From NCBI GenBank assembly GCA_964614215.1, contig CAZTKP010000083.1, positions 1 through 11,193 of the forward strand: 11,193 nt of DNA, written 5' to 3'. Origin of the DNA: CAZTKP01 sp964614215 (GTDB taxonomy: Bacteria; UBP6; UBA1177). The notes under the pieces are model-generated. The model did no database searches. It was not told the DNA's origin and saw only the letters and a program-made list of their open reading frames with translations. The translations under genes and the position numbers were made by a program. Below, piece by piece: positions 1-7,111 of this stretch. Position 1 is the first letter of the stretch. Each line of letters begins with the position of its first letter.

Positions 1-1
1 G

Positions 2-829
2 AAAAATTCAAAGATGGATGTGAAAGGTCGTGAAGTGTCAGTGATTACTCAAAATAATGAAGATTACATATCACTAACTGATATTGCTAAATCAAAAGAT
101 AGTGAGTCAAGAGCTGCAGATATAATAAAGAATTGGATTCGTAATAGGGGAACTCTAGAGTTTATTGGAACTTGGGAGCAGTTGTATAATCCAAATTTCA
201 AAGTGGTCGAATTCGACCACTTTAGAATTAATGCTGGTTTAGCAAGTTTTGTTTTAAGTCCTGGTAAATGGATAGAAAAAACTAATGCTATAGGCTTTAT
301 TGTAAAAGGCGGCAGGTATGGTGGAACTTATGCTCATAAAGATATTGCATTTGAATTTTGTTCTGCCATCAGCCCAGTCTTTAAATTATATTTGATTAAG
401 GAGTTTCAGAGGCTTAAGGCAAAGGAGCAGAAACTTCTAGGTTGGGACATAAAACGCAATCTAGCCAAAATAAACTATCTCATTCATACTGACGCGATTA
501 AGGCAAATATAATCCCGCTTGAGCTAACAAAAAGCCAGGTCAGTATAATTTATGCTACAGAAGCGGATGTCCTCAATATGGCTCTTTTTGGAATGACAGC
601 AAAAGATTGGCGTTTAAATAATCCGGAGAAGAATGGAAATATAAGAGATTATGCTGATGTCTCACAGCTTGTCTGTCTCTCAAATCTTGAAAACCTGAAT
701 GCGCATTTTATTGAGGATGGTATTTCTCAATCGGAAAGGTTGAAAAAATTAAATAAAATTGCAATCCATCAGATGAAACTCCTCACAGAAAACCGCTTGA
801 TCAAAAAGCTGGGAGAGAGTGATCTTTAA
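2..829 (+). CDS. KilA-N domain DNA-binding protein (5' end probably outside window)
   Basis: Counted from the ATG at 14 the protein has 271 residues. The N-terminal half is a KilA-N domain (about residues 5-135), recognised by DYISLTDIAK near 18-26, SPGKWIEKTNAIG near 82-94, and the strongly conserved GGRYGGTYAHKDIAFEF (99-115) and LYLIKEFQRLK (125-135). KilA-N is a DNA-binding module of phage and DNA-virus proteins that is also scattered in bacterial genomes. The C-terminal half (about 140-271) is the extension usually seen in bacterial members, with NIRDYADVSQLVCLSNLENLNA near 209-230. No stop codon lies between the window edge and this ATG, there is no ribosome-binding site before it, and relatives usually carry a few residues before the KGREV-like strand, so translation probably begins upstream. 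The gene looks more AT-rich than the greA-recG operon, which suggests transfer. No other phage genes are visible. The family is clear; the DNA target and role are unknown. Confidence 0.85.
   Translation, partial: KNSKMDVKGREVSVITQNNEDYISLTDIAKSKDSESRAADIIKNWIRNRGTLEFIGTWEQLYNPNFKVVEFDHFRINAGLASFVLSPGKWIEKTNAIGFIVKGGRYGGTYAHKDIAFEFCSAISPVFKLYLIKEFQRLKAKEQKLLGWDIKRNLAKINYLIHTDAIKANIIPLELTKSQVSIIYATEADVLNMALFGMTAKDWRLNNPEKNGNIRDYADVSQLVCLSNLENLNAHFIEDGISQSERLKKLNKIAIHQMKLLTENRLIKKLGESDL
200..223. repeat. 24-bp perfect palindrome inside the KilA-N gene
   Basis: The half-site AAAGTGGTCGAA is followed directly by its exact reverse complement, giving a 24-bp perfect inverted repeat with no spacer. 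It spans exactly eight codons (Lys63 to Phe70), so both strands encode the same octapeptide KVVEFDHF in this register. It could be a binding site for a dimeric DNA-binding protein, possibly the KilA-N protein itself. That role is inference. Confidence 0.75.
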
Positions 830-908
830 ACGAATTGCCTTTACATTGGCTTCAAAGATAAACGATTATATTGAGTGGTATGAGACTAAGTCGCAGGCCC
901 GGGGCTAA
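819..908 (+). pseudogene. Possible gene remnant, 29 codons, overlapping the KilA-N stop
   Basis: A GTG at 819 lies within the last codons of the KilA-N gene, in another frame, and opens a 29-codon frame that ends at TAA 906-908. A GGGAG at 811-815 lies only 3 nt upstream, which is closer than usual. The peptide (containing LASKINDYIEWYETKSQ) is hydrophilic after a short apolar start and looks more protein-like than random AT-rich DNA, but I do not recognise it. It could be the tail of a decayed gene, the product of a frameshift extending the KilA-N protein, or a chance frame. The greA promoter begins 6 nt after its stop. Confidence 0.2.
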
Positions 909-914
909 ATAAAC

Positions 915-942
915 TTGATTATACACCCCACATCACTATAAT
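915..942 (+). promoter_or_regulatory. Sigma70-like promoter of the greA-recG operon
   Basis: TTGATT (915-920) and a perfect TATAAT (937-942) are separated by 16 nt. Transcription would start near 949, giving a leader of about 32 nt before the greA ATG. The region between the upstream remnant and greA holds no other strong candidate. Confidence 0.6.
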
Positions 943-969
943 CACACAGCTTTTTACAGACCTTGATAT

Positions 970-974
970 GGAGG
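970..974 (+). promoter_or_regulatory. Ribosome-binding site deciding the greA start
   Basis: GGAGG sits 6 nt before the ATG at 981. A TTG at 963 is in frame upstream, but it precedes this site and would add six residues not seen in GreA proteins, so the ATG at 981 is preferred. Confidence 0.8.
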
Positions 975-980
975 GTTTTT

Positions 981-1451
981 ATGGGTTTTCCTATAACAAA
1001 AGAAGGTTATCAGAAAGTTATTGAAGAGGTCAGACATCTTAAGAAGGTCGAGAGGCCGGATATAATAAAAAAGATCGCGGAAGCGAGAAGTCATGGAGAT
1101 CTCAGCGAGAATGCCGAATACCACGCCGCAAGGGAAAGACAGAGTTTCATCGAGGGACGTATCGAGTATCTTGACGGGATCATTGCGGAAGCGGATATAA
1201 TTGATATTGCAAAGCTCAGTGGCGAAAAGATCGTTTTCGGAGCTACTGTCACACTTCTTGACCTTGATACGGATGAGGAAGTTAAGTACAAACTGGTCGG
1301 CGAGATAGAGAGCGATCCCAAAAAAGGTCTTATTTCAGTTGCAACTCCCATTGCACGTTCTCTGATCGGAAAATCGGTCGGAGATGATACTAAAGTTGTC
1401 ACTCCTTCAGGAACAAGAGAATACGAGATACTTGAAGTAGAATACGTCTGA
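981..1451 (+). CDS. greA: Transcription elongation factor GreA
   Basis: This 156-residue protein matches GreA in length (about 158) and architecture. GreA enters the secondary channel of RNA polymerase and stimulates cleavage of the backtracked transcript 3' end so that elongation can resume. Residues 1-75 form the N-terminal coiled coil, with the hallmark HGDLSENAEYHAAR at 38-51. Asp40 and Glu43 match the tip acidic residues (D41 and E44 in E. coli) that coordinate the catalytic magnesium. Residues about 82-156 form the FKBP-like C-terminal domain, with the typical TPIARSLIGKSVGDD at 122-136 and GTREYEI at 144-150. The stop overlaps the recG start by one base (TGATG), so the two are probably translationally coupled. 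Identification is firm; the sequence DLSENAEY favours GreA over GreB. Confidence 0.97.
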   Translation: MGFPITKEGYQKVIEEVRHLKKVERPDIIKKIAEARSHGDLSENAEYHAARERQSFIEGRIEYLDGIIAEADIIDIAKLSGEKIVFGATVTLLDLDTDEEVKYKLVGEIESDPKKGLISVATPIARSLIGKSVGDDTKVVTPSGTREYEILEVEYV

Positions 1452-3556
1452 TGAACTTCGATCAGGCTCAGTCCAACATATTGATTTCATTCCTGGATCA
1501 GCCAATTGAGTCTGCCATATCACTTTCAAGGACACAGCTTAGAAAAATATCAAAAGCCCTGGGTCCGAAGATATTTGATCTTATTATCGGGAACATGCCT
1601 GAAAAGTATCAGGAACGGACTCTTGCAGCCTCTGTCGAGGATCTTGTTCCGGGAGAAATGGCCACTTTAAAAGGTCGTGTCGGAAGATGGAAAAAAGGTT
1701 TTGGAAAAGTTCCCGCCGTTCTTTACCTGGAATTTGGAAAAGGGACGATCGAGGTTACTTTTTTCGGTAAAGTTGGAAGTATCTACGCTTCGATGTTCCA
1801 TCTAGGTCAGGATGTGCTTGTTTCAGGCGAGATAAATCCCAGAAAAATAGTGCCGTCTCTGGTCAATCCCGATATTTTTAAATACGATGAGAGCTGGAGA
1901 GAGCTTATTAGCGGAAATGTTCCGGTTTACAAGAAAATTCAGGGAGTTTCCCATCTTTTTATGCTCAGATCCGTCAGTGAAGTTATTAGAAAAATGAGGG
2001 AATTTAAGGGTGACTGGATCCCTGAGGAGATTTATGGAAAATTTGATCTTCCCGGATTTCAGGAATCAGTTGCAAATGTTCATTTTCCTATGCTTGGAAC
2101 AGATATTGATAAGCTCAATGACATGAAAACAAAATGGCACAGAAGGCTGGCCTTTGATAAGCTTTTCTTTTTCAAATACGGTGCGCAGCGGGACAGAATA
2201 GGCGGAGATATCGATAAGAAAAGAAGAGTGATTGTTTCTTCTGATATTTCTTTAACATGTGAAAATATTTTGGCTTTTAAACTTACAGACGCTCAGAAAA
2301 GGGTGCTTGGAGAGATTCGGAGAGATCTTGAAAAGTCAGTACCGATGAACCGTCTTATGCAGGGAGATGTGGGAAGCGGAAAGACCGCAGTTATGATCCT
2401 TGCAGGACTTGATGTTATAGCTTCAGGATATAAAGTTGTGATAATGGCTCCCACAGAAATTCTTGCAAGACAGCACGAGGCAACAATTGAAAAAACGGTG
2501 CCTGAAAACATAAAAACAGAACTTTTTGTCGGCGGAGTGACAGGAAAAAAGAAAAAGGCAGAGCGACTTGAAAGAGCGAAAGCAGCTGATTTTATTGTCG
2601 GAACGCACGCTCTTTTTGAAAATCTCGAAACAATGGACGATATAGGACTTGTCATAATTGACGAGCAGCACCGGTTCGGAGTTTCCCAGAGGATGAAACT
2701 TGCGGAAAAAGCGGAAGATCCTGATGTTCTTGTTGTAAGTGCCACACCCATTCCCAGATCTCTTGCACATACAATTTACGGGGCGACAGATATAAGCGTA
2801 ATTGATGAAATGCCTCCCGGAAGAACACCCGTTAAAACAAAGTATGTTCCCTTCGTAAAAAGGATGGATGTCTTTGATTATATTAATGAAATAGTTAAAG
2901 ACAGGTCGAAGAAAGGATACTGGATCTGTCCTCTCGTAGAAGAAAGTGAAAAGATAGACCTTCAGCATGTTACCGGTGTTTTTGAGGAGTTTCAGAAAGT
3001 GCTTGGTGACAGAGTTCTTCTGCTTCACGGAAAAATGAAGGGTGAGGAGAAGGATCAGATCATAAACAGCCTTAAGACAGGTGAGGCGAACCTGCTTGTT
3101 TCCACAATTGTTGTCGAAGTCGGAGTGGATGTGACAGATGCTACATTCATGGTGATAGAGAACGCAGAGAGATTTGGTCTGGCGCAGCTTCATCAGCTTC
3201 GGGGAAGGGTCGGAAGAGGTCAGGAGAAGTCTTTCTGTGCCCTTATTTCAAGCGAGGATGTCAGTGAAAGGGCGGTAAAGAGACTTGAGTATATATCGAG
3301 TAATACCAACGGATTTAAAGTTGCGGAGTACGACCTTAAAATGAGAGGCCCGGGAGCTTTGACCGGTCTTGAACAGTCAGGATTCCGAAACGATCCTTAT
3401 TTTATTCTTGCAGCCAGATACGGAGAACTCGTTGAAAGGGCTGGCCAGTGTGTGACAGATGTTTTTAAGGATGAAGACAGGAAGTTTGCAGACTCAGTAG
3501 ATAAAATTTTTGAAAAATTCTTTATGGAAAGCTACAATCGCTACCGGACCGGATAG
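1451..3556 (+). CDS. recG: ATP-dependent DNA helicase RecG
   Basis: This 701-residue protein is full length for RecG, a superfamily 2 helicase that regresses stalled replication forks and unwinds Holliday junctions and R-loops. The wedge (OB-fold) domain lies at about 50-160, entered by MPEKYQERT (49-57, the usual FP.RYEDRT region). The helicase core shows Walker A GDVGSGKT (305-312), motif Ia APTEILARQH (about 335-344), the DEAD-box variant DEQH (404-407) followed by RFG, motif III SATPIPRS (430-437) and motif VI QLRGRVGRG (582-590). The C-terminal segment contains the RecG-typical DLKMRGPGALTGLEQSG (about 629-645). It begins on the last base of the greA stop without a strong Shine-Dalgarno of its own. 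The phosphoesterase gene follows 10 nt after its stop. All catalytic motifs are intact. Confidence 0.97.
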   Translation: MNFDQAQSNILISFLDQPIESAISLSRTQLRKISKALGPKIFDLIIGNMPEKYQERTLAASVEDLVPGEMATLKGRVGRWKKGFGKVPAVLYLEFGKGTIEVTFFGKVGSIYASMFHLGQDVLVSGEINPRKIVPSLVNPDIFKYDESWRELISGNVPVYKKIQGVSHLFMLRSVSEVIRKMREFKGDWIPEEIYGKFDLPGFQESVANVHFPMLGTDIDKLNDMKTKWHRRLAFDKLFFFKYGAQRDRIGGDIDKKRRVIVSSDISLTCENILAFKLTDAQKRVLGEIRRDLEKSVPMNRLMQGDVGSGKTAVMILAGLDVIASGYKVVIMAPTEILARQHEATIEKTVPENIKTELFVGGVTGKKKKAERLERAKAADFIVGTHALFENLETMDDIGLVIIDEQHRFGVSQRMKLAEKAEDPDVLVVSATPIPRSLAHTIYGATDISVIDEMPPGRTPVKTKYVPFVKRMDVFDYINEIVKDRSKKGYWICPLVEESEKIDLQHVTGVFEEFQKVLGDRVLLLHGKMKGEEKDQIINSLKTGEANLLVSTIVVEVGVDVTDATFMVIENAERFGLAQLHQLRGRVGRGQEKSFCALISSEDVSERAVKRLEYISSNTNGFKVAEYDLKMRGPGALTGLEQSGFRNDPYFILAARYGELVERAGQCVTDVFKDEDRKFADSVDKIFEKFFMESYNRYRTG

Positions 3557-3560
3557 GGAG
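3556..3560 (+). promoter_or_regulatory. Ribosome-binding site deciding the phosphoesterase start
   Basis: GGGAG overlaps the last base of the recG stop and lies 6 nt before the GTG at 3567. The alternative TTG at 3510 lies inside recG, has no such site and would add 19 residues of unconserved sequence. Confidence 0.65.
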
Positions 3561-3566
3561 AATTCA

Positions 3567-4103
3567 GTGAAAACACTTGCAGTACTTGGATATTTTGATG
3601 AAAAGGCCCTTGAAAGGATAGGAGATATCCGCGAGCATGTTCTTGATAGGGATGAAAGTATCTGTGATCCTATTGAACCTCCGCATATCACCTTCACTAT
3701 TTCTGAGAATAAATATAGGAAGCAGCTTGAGAAAAACATAGCTGAACTCGTTGAGAAACGGCAGCTTCCCACAGTTAATTTTTCACATATGGGCTTCTTT
3801 CCGAAAAAGAAGATAGTTTTCCTTGGAGTTACACCCTCGATCTCACTGTTACTTTTCCAAAGACAGATAGTAAAGGCGGTTAATGATACCGGAGCAGGAC
3901 TTTTTCCATATTCCATTCCTTCAAAATGGGTTCCGCATTGCTCGATAAAGGAGGAAAGTGATTCAATTGATATCACCGGTGATGTTTTTGAAAACCCATG
4001 CTTTGCTTTTGAAGCTCAGATAACAAAACTATCCATCACAGAAATGGATCAGGAAAGCGGAGAACTTGTCTACCGTATTGACTTTTCTCAGGACGATCAG
4101 TAG
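3567..4103 (+). CDS. 2H phosphoesterase superfamily protein (2'-5' RNA ligase-like)
   Basis: The 178-residue product starts at GTG. It shows the two signature motifs of the 2H superfamily: PPHITF with His40 and Thr42, and VPHCSI with His124 and Ser126, about 84 residues apart as expected for the duplicated lobes. The surrounding pattern also fits: an early strand (TLAVLGYF, 3-10), a helix at about 12-27, and GLFPYSIPSKWVPH before the second motif. The superfamily includes LigT/ThpR 2'-5' RNA ligases and cyclic phosphodiesterases that act on 2',3'-cyclic phosphate or 2'-5' bonds in RNA and nucleotides. The actual substrate cannot be read from the sequence. It has no signal peptide and is probably cytoplasmic. 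It sits 10 nt after recG in the same operon, and its last 68 nt overlap the convergent ComEC-like gene. Superfamily assignment is fairly sure; function is open. Confidence 0.8.
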   Translation: MKTLAVLGYFDEKALERIGDIREHVLDRDESICDPIEPPHITFTISENKYRKQLEKNIAELVEKRQLPTVNFSHMGFFPKKKIVFLGVTPSISLLLFQRQIVKAVNDTGAGLFPYSIPSKWVPHCSIKEESDSIDITGDVFENPCFAFEAQITKLSITEMDQESGELVYRIDFSQDDQ

Positions 4104-5481
4104 CTTTCCAGTAAAATCGGCAGTTTTTGAAGCGGATTCTTTTCTTAATAGATTCTTTAGTCTTTTCAGATACTTCCTGAGGAAAATGAATTGATCGTAC
4201 CTCTGTTATTCCGCATTGAGCCGCCGCTTTTTCAAGGTTGTTAAGAAAGTAGTGTCCCGGTCTCGGATTTCTTGTGTATCTGTCAAAAAAGATGCTTCCA
4301 TGCCCGTCTTCATGGATAACGCAGAATGTCCTCGAAAAAAACTCATCCGGCCGTTTAAACTCGTAGGGGTTGACCAATGTGTCAACCCTGTTCGTAAAGA
4401 AGAAAAACGCAAAACACAAACTCAAAACAGCCGCCGCTTTTTTAACCCTTCCCCGAAACATCAGAGCACTGAAAAATGTCACTACAAAAGCGATCTTTAT
4501 GAAAAATGAAGGCTCAATGACAGGATAAAGAGTTTTCTCAGAGAACTCACTGAAGAAGTTAAGATTAAACATCAAAGGATCAAGCAGAATGTCCGCAGTT
4601 TTTAGAAAAAATGATGCAATATTTTCTGAAAAAAGAACCGTGAACTGGGCAAGGCTGATAAGAGGAATGATTAAGAACATCATGGGGATTATCAGCATGT
4701 TCATAAAAGGAGCGGAAAGAGAAAAACAGCCGTTAAGTTCACAAGTTACCGGTAGAAGAGCATAGTTTATAAGCACAGAGACAGTAATGAGTCGGACAGT
4801 TACAGACCCGGGCATATTCTTCCAGATGTTGAGAACTGTTGCAACACAGATGGCACTCATGATGAAGCTCAGACTTACTGCACTTGCAGGAATTAAAATG
4901 GAAACGGTCATGAGCGAAAGAAGAAAGACAGTCATGGGGTTTGGAAGAAATCCGTAAAAGGTGAAAAGTTCAAAGGCAAGTATGAACGTTATCGCGCGGA
5001 GAGTGGGAATCGAACCGCCTGTGATAAAAAAGTAGTAGGCTGAGACCAAAATTTTTATTAAAAGTGTTATCAAATAGACTCTTGATGGTTTAAAAGGGAG
5101 AAAAACGTTTAAAAACCTGAAAAATATGAGGTTTAAAATGATGAAAACAACTCCGACATGGAAAGCTGAGATCGCTACAAGATGCATTGTTCCCGAGTTA
5201 ATGAGAAGTGATCTGAACTTACCTGAGAATTCACGTTTCCCCGTTGTCAAAGCCTTTAAAAATTCACGATTATGAGACCTGTTAGTCAGACGAGAAAGGC
5301 TGTTTCTGAAAGGTTCAGTGAGTTCAGATCTGAGGTTCGCTGAGTAGAAATTCCCAGTCTTTTCAATGATGTTCAGGTCTCTTTTTACAACTGCAACAGT
5401 AGCTAAAAGTAAAAAGATAATGATTCCGGTGTTGCGAAATCTATTCTTTTTATTAAAAATGTTCTTTATCTCAAAGTCCAT
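4036..5481 (-). CDS. ComEC/Rec2-like integral membrane protein, competence domain without a recognisable nuclease domain
   Basis: The 481-residue protein contains the ComEC competence domain. The hallmark is SGTMHLVAISAFHVG at 96-110 (family pattern SG..HLLAISGLHVG), followed by ITGGSIPTLRA at 153-163 (family L.G..PS..RA). Hydrophobic stretches suggest about nine or ten membrane segments, at roughly 18-33, 110-130, 135-153, 158-178, 181-199, 201-219, 228-246, 258-282, 325-342 and 346-363. ComEC forms the inner-membrane channel for single-stranded DNA in natural transformation. Full ComEC proteins are usually 600-800 residues, with an N-terminal OB-like domain and a C-terminal metallo-beta-lactamase domain. 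Here the N-terminal part is short, and the soluble tail (364-481) lacks the HxHxDH metal motif. It is last in the TetR-esterase operon, 36 nt after the esterase, without a clear Shine-Dalgarno. Family membership is likely; a DNA-uptake role is uncertain. Confidence 0.75.
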   Translation of the reverse strand: MDFEIKNIFNKKNRFRNTGIIIFLLLATVAVVKRDLNIIEKTGNFYSANLRSELTEPFRNSLSRLTNRSHNREFLKALTTGKREFSGKFRSLLINSGTMHLVAISAFHVGVVFIILNLIFFRFLNVFLPFKPSRVYLITLLIKILVSAYYFFITGGSIPTLRAITFILAFELFTFYGFLPNPMTVFLLSLMTVSILIPASAVSLSFIMSAICVATVLNIWKNMPGSVTVRLITVSVLINYALLPVTCELNGCFSLSAPFMNMLIIPMMFLIIPLISLAQFTVLFSENIASFFLKTADILLDPLMFNLNFFSEFSEKTLYPVIEPSFFIKIAFVVTFFSALMFRGRVKKAAAVLSLCFAFFFFTNRVDTLVNPYEFKRPDEFFSRTFCVIHEDGHGSIFFDRYTRNPRPGHYFLNNLEKAAAQCGITEVRSIHFPQEVSEKTKESIKKRIRFKNCRFYWKATDRPEKSQYGRQVLRFPDPFL

Positions 5482-5517
5482 AATCGGAATTATTGATTAG
5501 AAATTTAGAAAGTCAAC

Positions 5518-6447
5518 TTAAAGTGAAGTCTTTTCCTTTATAAACTGACAGATCTCATCTTTTGCATTAGTTGCCTCAGGAAAAAGTGGAGAACAGGCGG
5601 GATAACAGTGAAAAAGTCCTTCGCCAACATTCAGTTTAACATCAACTCCTGCTTTCTGAGCTTTTTCAGCAAGTCTGACAGAATCTGAAAGCATAAGTTC
5701 GTGACCTCCTGCATAAAGAAGAATAGGCGGAAAGTCATTAAAGTCTCCGAAAAGTGGAGATATCAGAGGATCTTTCGGGTCATTCTCTCCTGCATAATAT
5801 TCACTGAAATACTTTTGAGCTTCTTTCCAGCAAAGTGTGTCCAGTTCAGCATTATCAATCATTGAATCTCCTGAATTTGTAAGATCGGTCCATGGAGAAA
5901 GTGCAACAAGTCCGCTCGGAAGTTCTATTCCTTCATTCTTTAATGCATGTACAGTTGAAAAAACAAGGTTTCCTCCACCGGAATCGCCCATGAAAACTAT
6001 TTTTTTGGGATCAATACCTTCTTTGAGAAGATATTTATAAGCTGAAACTGCATCGTTTAATGCTTTAGGGTACGGATCCTCAGGTGCAAGGCCATATTCA
6101 ATTAACAGCGCAGGAACTTCGCTGTCCTTAACGAATTTTGCAACTATCCCGCGATGAGCTCTGATCGAACCTAATACTAATCCTCCACCGTGGAAGTAAA
6201 GGGTTGCCTTATCCTTTTTAACACCGTCAGGGATCATCCACTCTGCCTTTAATGAATCGATCATGACAGGCTCAAGTGAAATGTTTTCAGGCAGTTTCCC
6301 GAAAAAGTCTGCACCTCTTTCAACTTCTTCACGAAGTTTATCAAGAGAAGTATCATCAAAGATCTCTTTCCTTCTTTTAAGTTGACCTTTCAACAGATGC
6401 TTATGCTTGAGTATAAAAACAAACAGTTTGCTTCTAAGACTTGGCAT
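5518..6447 (-). CDS. Alpha/beta hydrolase, hormone-sensitive lipase (HSL) family esterase
   Basis: The start chosen is the second Met (ATG at 6447), because GGAGA lies 5 nt upstream of it. The Met at 6459 has no ribosome-binding site and would add MEIV. The product has 309 residues. Diagnostic motifs are the oxyanion-hole HGGG at 86-89 and the nucleophile elbow GDSGGG at 154-159 with Ser156. The usual family acid position is Glu250 in GGHELMLSDS (Asp255 also nearby), and the catalytic His280 lies in GLFHCYP. These enzymes hydrolyse carboxylic esters of short to medium acyl chains; the natural substrate is not deducible. Residues 1-50 are basic and helical, consistent with the cap region, and no signal peptide is evident, so the enzyme is probably cytoplasmic. 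It overlaps the TetR gene by 14 nt and is very likely co-regulated by it. Confidence 0.9.
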   Translation of the reverse strand: MPSLRSKLFVFILKHKHLLKGQLKRRKEIFDDTSLDKLREEVERGADFFGKLPENISLEPVMIDSLKAEWMIPDGVKKDKATLYFHGGGLVLGSIRAHRGIVAKFVKDSEVPALLIEYGLAPEDPYPKALNDAVSAYKYLLKEGIDPKKIVFMGDSGGGNLVFSTVHALKNEGIELPSGLVALSPWTDLTNSGDSMIDNAELDTLCWKEAQKYFSEYYAGENDPKDPLISPLFGDFNDFPPILLYAGGHELMLSDSVRLAEKAQKAGVDVKLNVGEGLFHCYPACSPLFPEATNAKDEICQFIKEKTSL

Positions 6448-7060
6448 AACTATCTCCATTTTTTATAAACATATTAATAAGTATTTCAGGGGCTGGTATT
6501 TTCATCTTATTCCCGTGAACAGCATTTGTAATAGCGATTCCTTTAATTGATGACCAGAATGCTGTAGCCATTTCTTCTGAGCAGCTGTCTTTTCTGATGC
6601 AGCCTTGTTCCTGACCATCTTTTATAATGCGTGCGATAACCTGATAGGGGAGTGCGTTCTTAGTTCTGATAACATTTTTAGCTTCTTTCGGAATTGAATC
6701 AGAAACAGATGCAGTCGCAATAAGAAGGTGAGTCCTGGATGTGTCTTTGCTTTGAAGTCCCAGAATAAGTTCTTTTATCGCCATTTTTATCTTTTCATCA
6801 GCGGGAACGGACATTTTCTCGAGGGCAATACAAGCATCAATAAGCTTTTTAAAAGCACTGTTGATAAGTTCGATAAAGATGGCGTCTTTCGATTTAAAGT
6901 AATGATATACAAGACCCTGCGAAGAGTTGGAATCCTTTGCAATATCGCTGATCTTTGTCCCTGTAAGTCCTTTTGTTGAGAAAAGTTTTAAAGCACTTGA
7001 AAGGATCTTTTCTCTTCTAATATCCTTCATTTTGTTGTTTACTTCCATGTTTCTACCCAT
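6434..7060 (-). CDS. TetR/AcrR family transcriptional regulator
   Basis: Started at the ATG at 7060 the protein has 208 residues, typical for TetR. This start has AAGGA 5 nt upstream. The further upstream in-frame ATG at 7087 lies only about 5 nt from the predicted transcription start and lacks a ribosome-binding site; ATGs at 7048 and 7030 are alternatives. The N-terminal helix-turn-helix domain (about 12-60) has the family pattern: REKILSSALKLFSTKGLTGTK, then ISDIAKDSNSSQGLVYHYF at 37-55 (recognition helix SQGLVYHYF), then KSKDAIFIELI. The C-terminal ligand and dimerisation half (about 70-208) is divergent, and its effector is unknown. It heads a minus-strand operon with the esterase (14-nt overlap), so the esterase substrate or product may be the inducer. 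An imperfect inverted repeat covers the promoter -10 box, which suggests autorepression. Confidence 0.93.
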   Translation of the reverse strand: MGRNMEVNNKMKDIRREKILSSALKLFSTKGLTGTKISDIAKDSNSSQGLVYHYFKSKDAIFIELINSAFKKLIDACIALEKMSVPADEKIKMAIKELILGLQSKDTSRTHLLIATASVSDSIPKEAKNVIRTKNALPYQVIARIIKDGQEQGCIRKDSCSEEMATAFWSSIKGIAITNAVHGNKMKIPAPEILINMFIKNGDSYAKS

Positions 7061-7094
7061 CTCAATCCTTATTGACTGAATAATCATTCAACAG

Positions 7095-7111
7095 AAGTAT
7101 TCTAAATGCTT
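7095..7111. promoter_or_regulatory. Candidate TetR-family operator over the -10 box
   Basis: AAGTATT and AATGCTT are inverted 7-bp arms matching at six of seven positions around a CTA spacer. The 17-bp element covers the TAGAAT -10 box of the TetR-gene promoter, where a TetR dimer would block transcription. The assignment rests on position and symmetry only. Confidence 0.4.

Noticed and set aside
963..980. TTG start giving a six-residue longer GreA
   Set aside because: The GGAGG ribosome-binding site lies downstream of this TTG and correctly spaced for the ATG at 981; the extension is not GreA-like.
2423..3193. 256-codon open frame antisense to recG
   Set aside because: It lies wholly opposite intact recG helicase motifs, is rich in Cys, His and Phe as expected from reverse reading, has no domain pattern and no ribosome-binding site.
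3494..3976. 160-codon open frame antisense to the phosphoesterase
   Set aside because: The plus strand has both 2H motifs and a good start with a ribosome-binding site. The antisense frame shows only mirrored composition.
4219..4442. Direct repeat GCCGCCGCTTTTT near 4219 and 4429
   Set aside because: Both copies encode Lys-Ala-Ala-Ala on the minus strand within the ComEC-like gene. There are only two copies and no array, so coincidence of codon use is the simplest explanation.
4216..4509. 97-codon plus-strand frame opposite the ComEC-like gene
   Set aside because: It is Lys/Arg-rich, lacks a ribosome-binding site, and lies opposite the C-terminal membrane segments and tail of a gene with a recognisable family signature.
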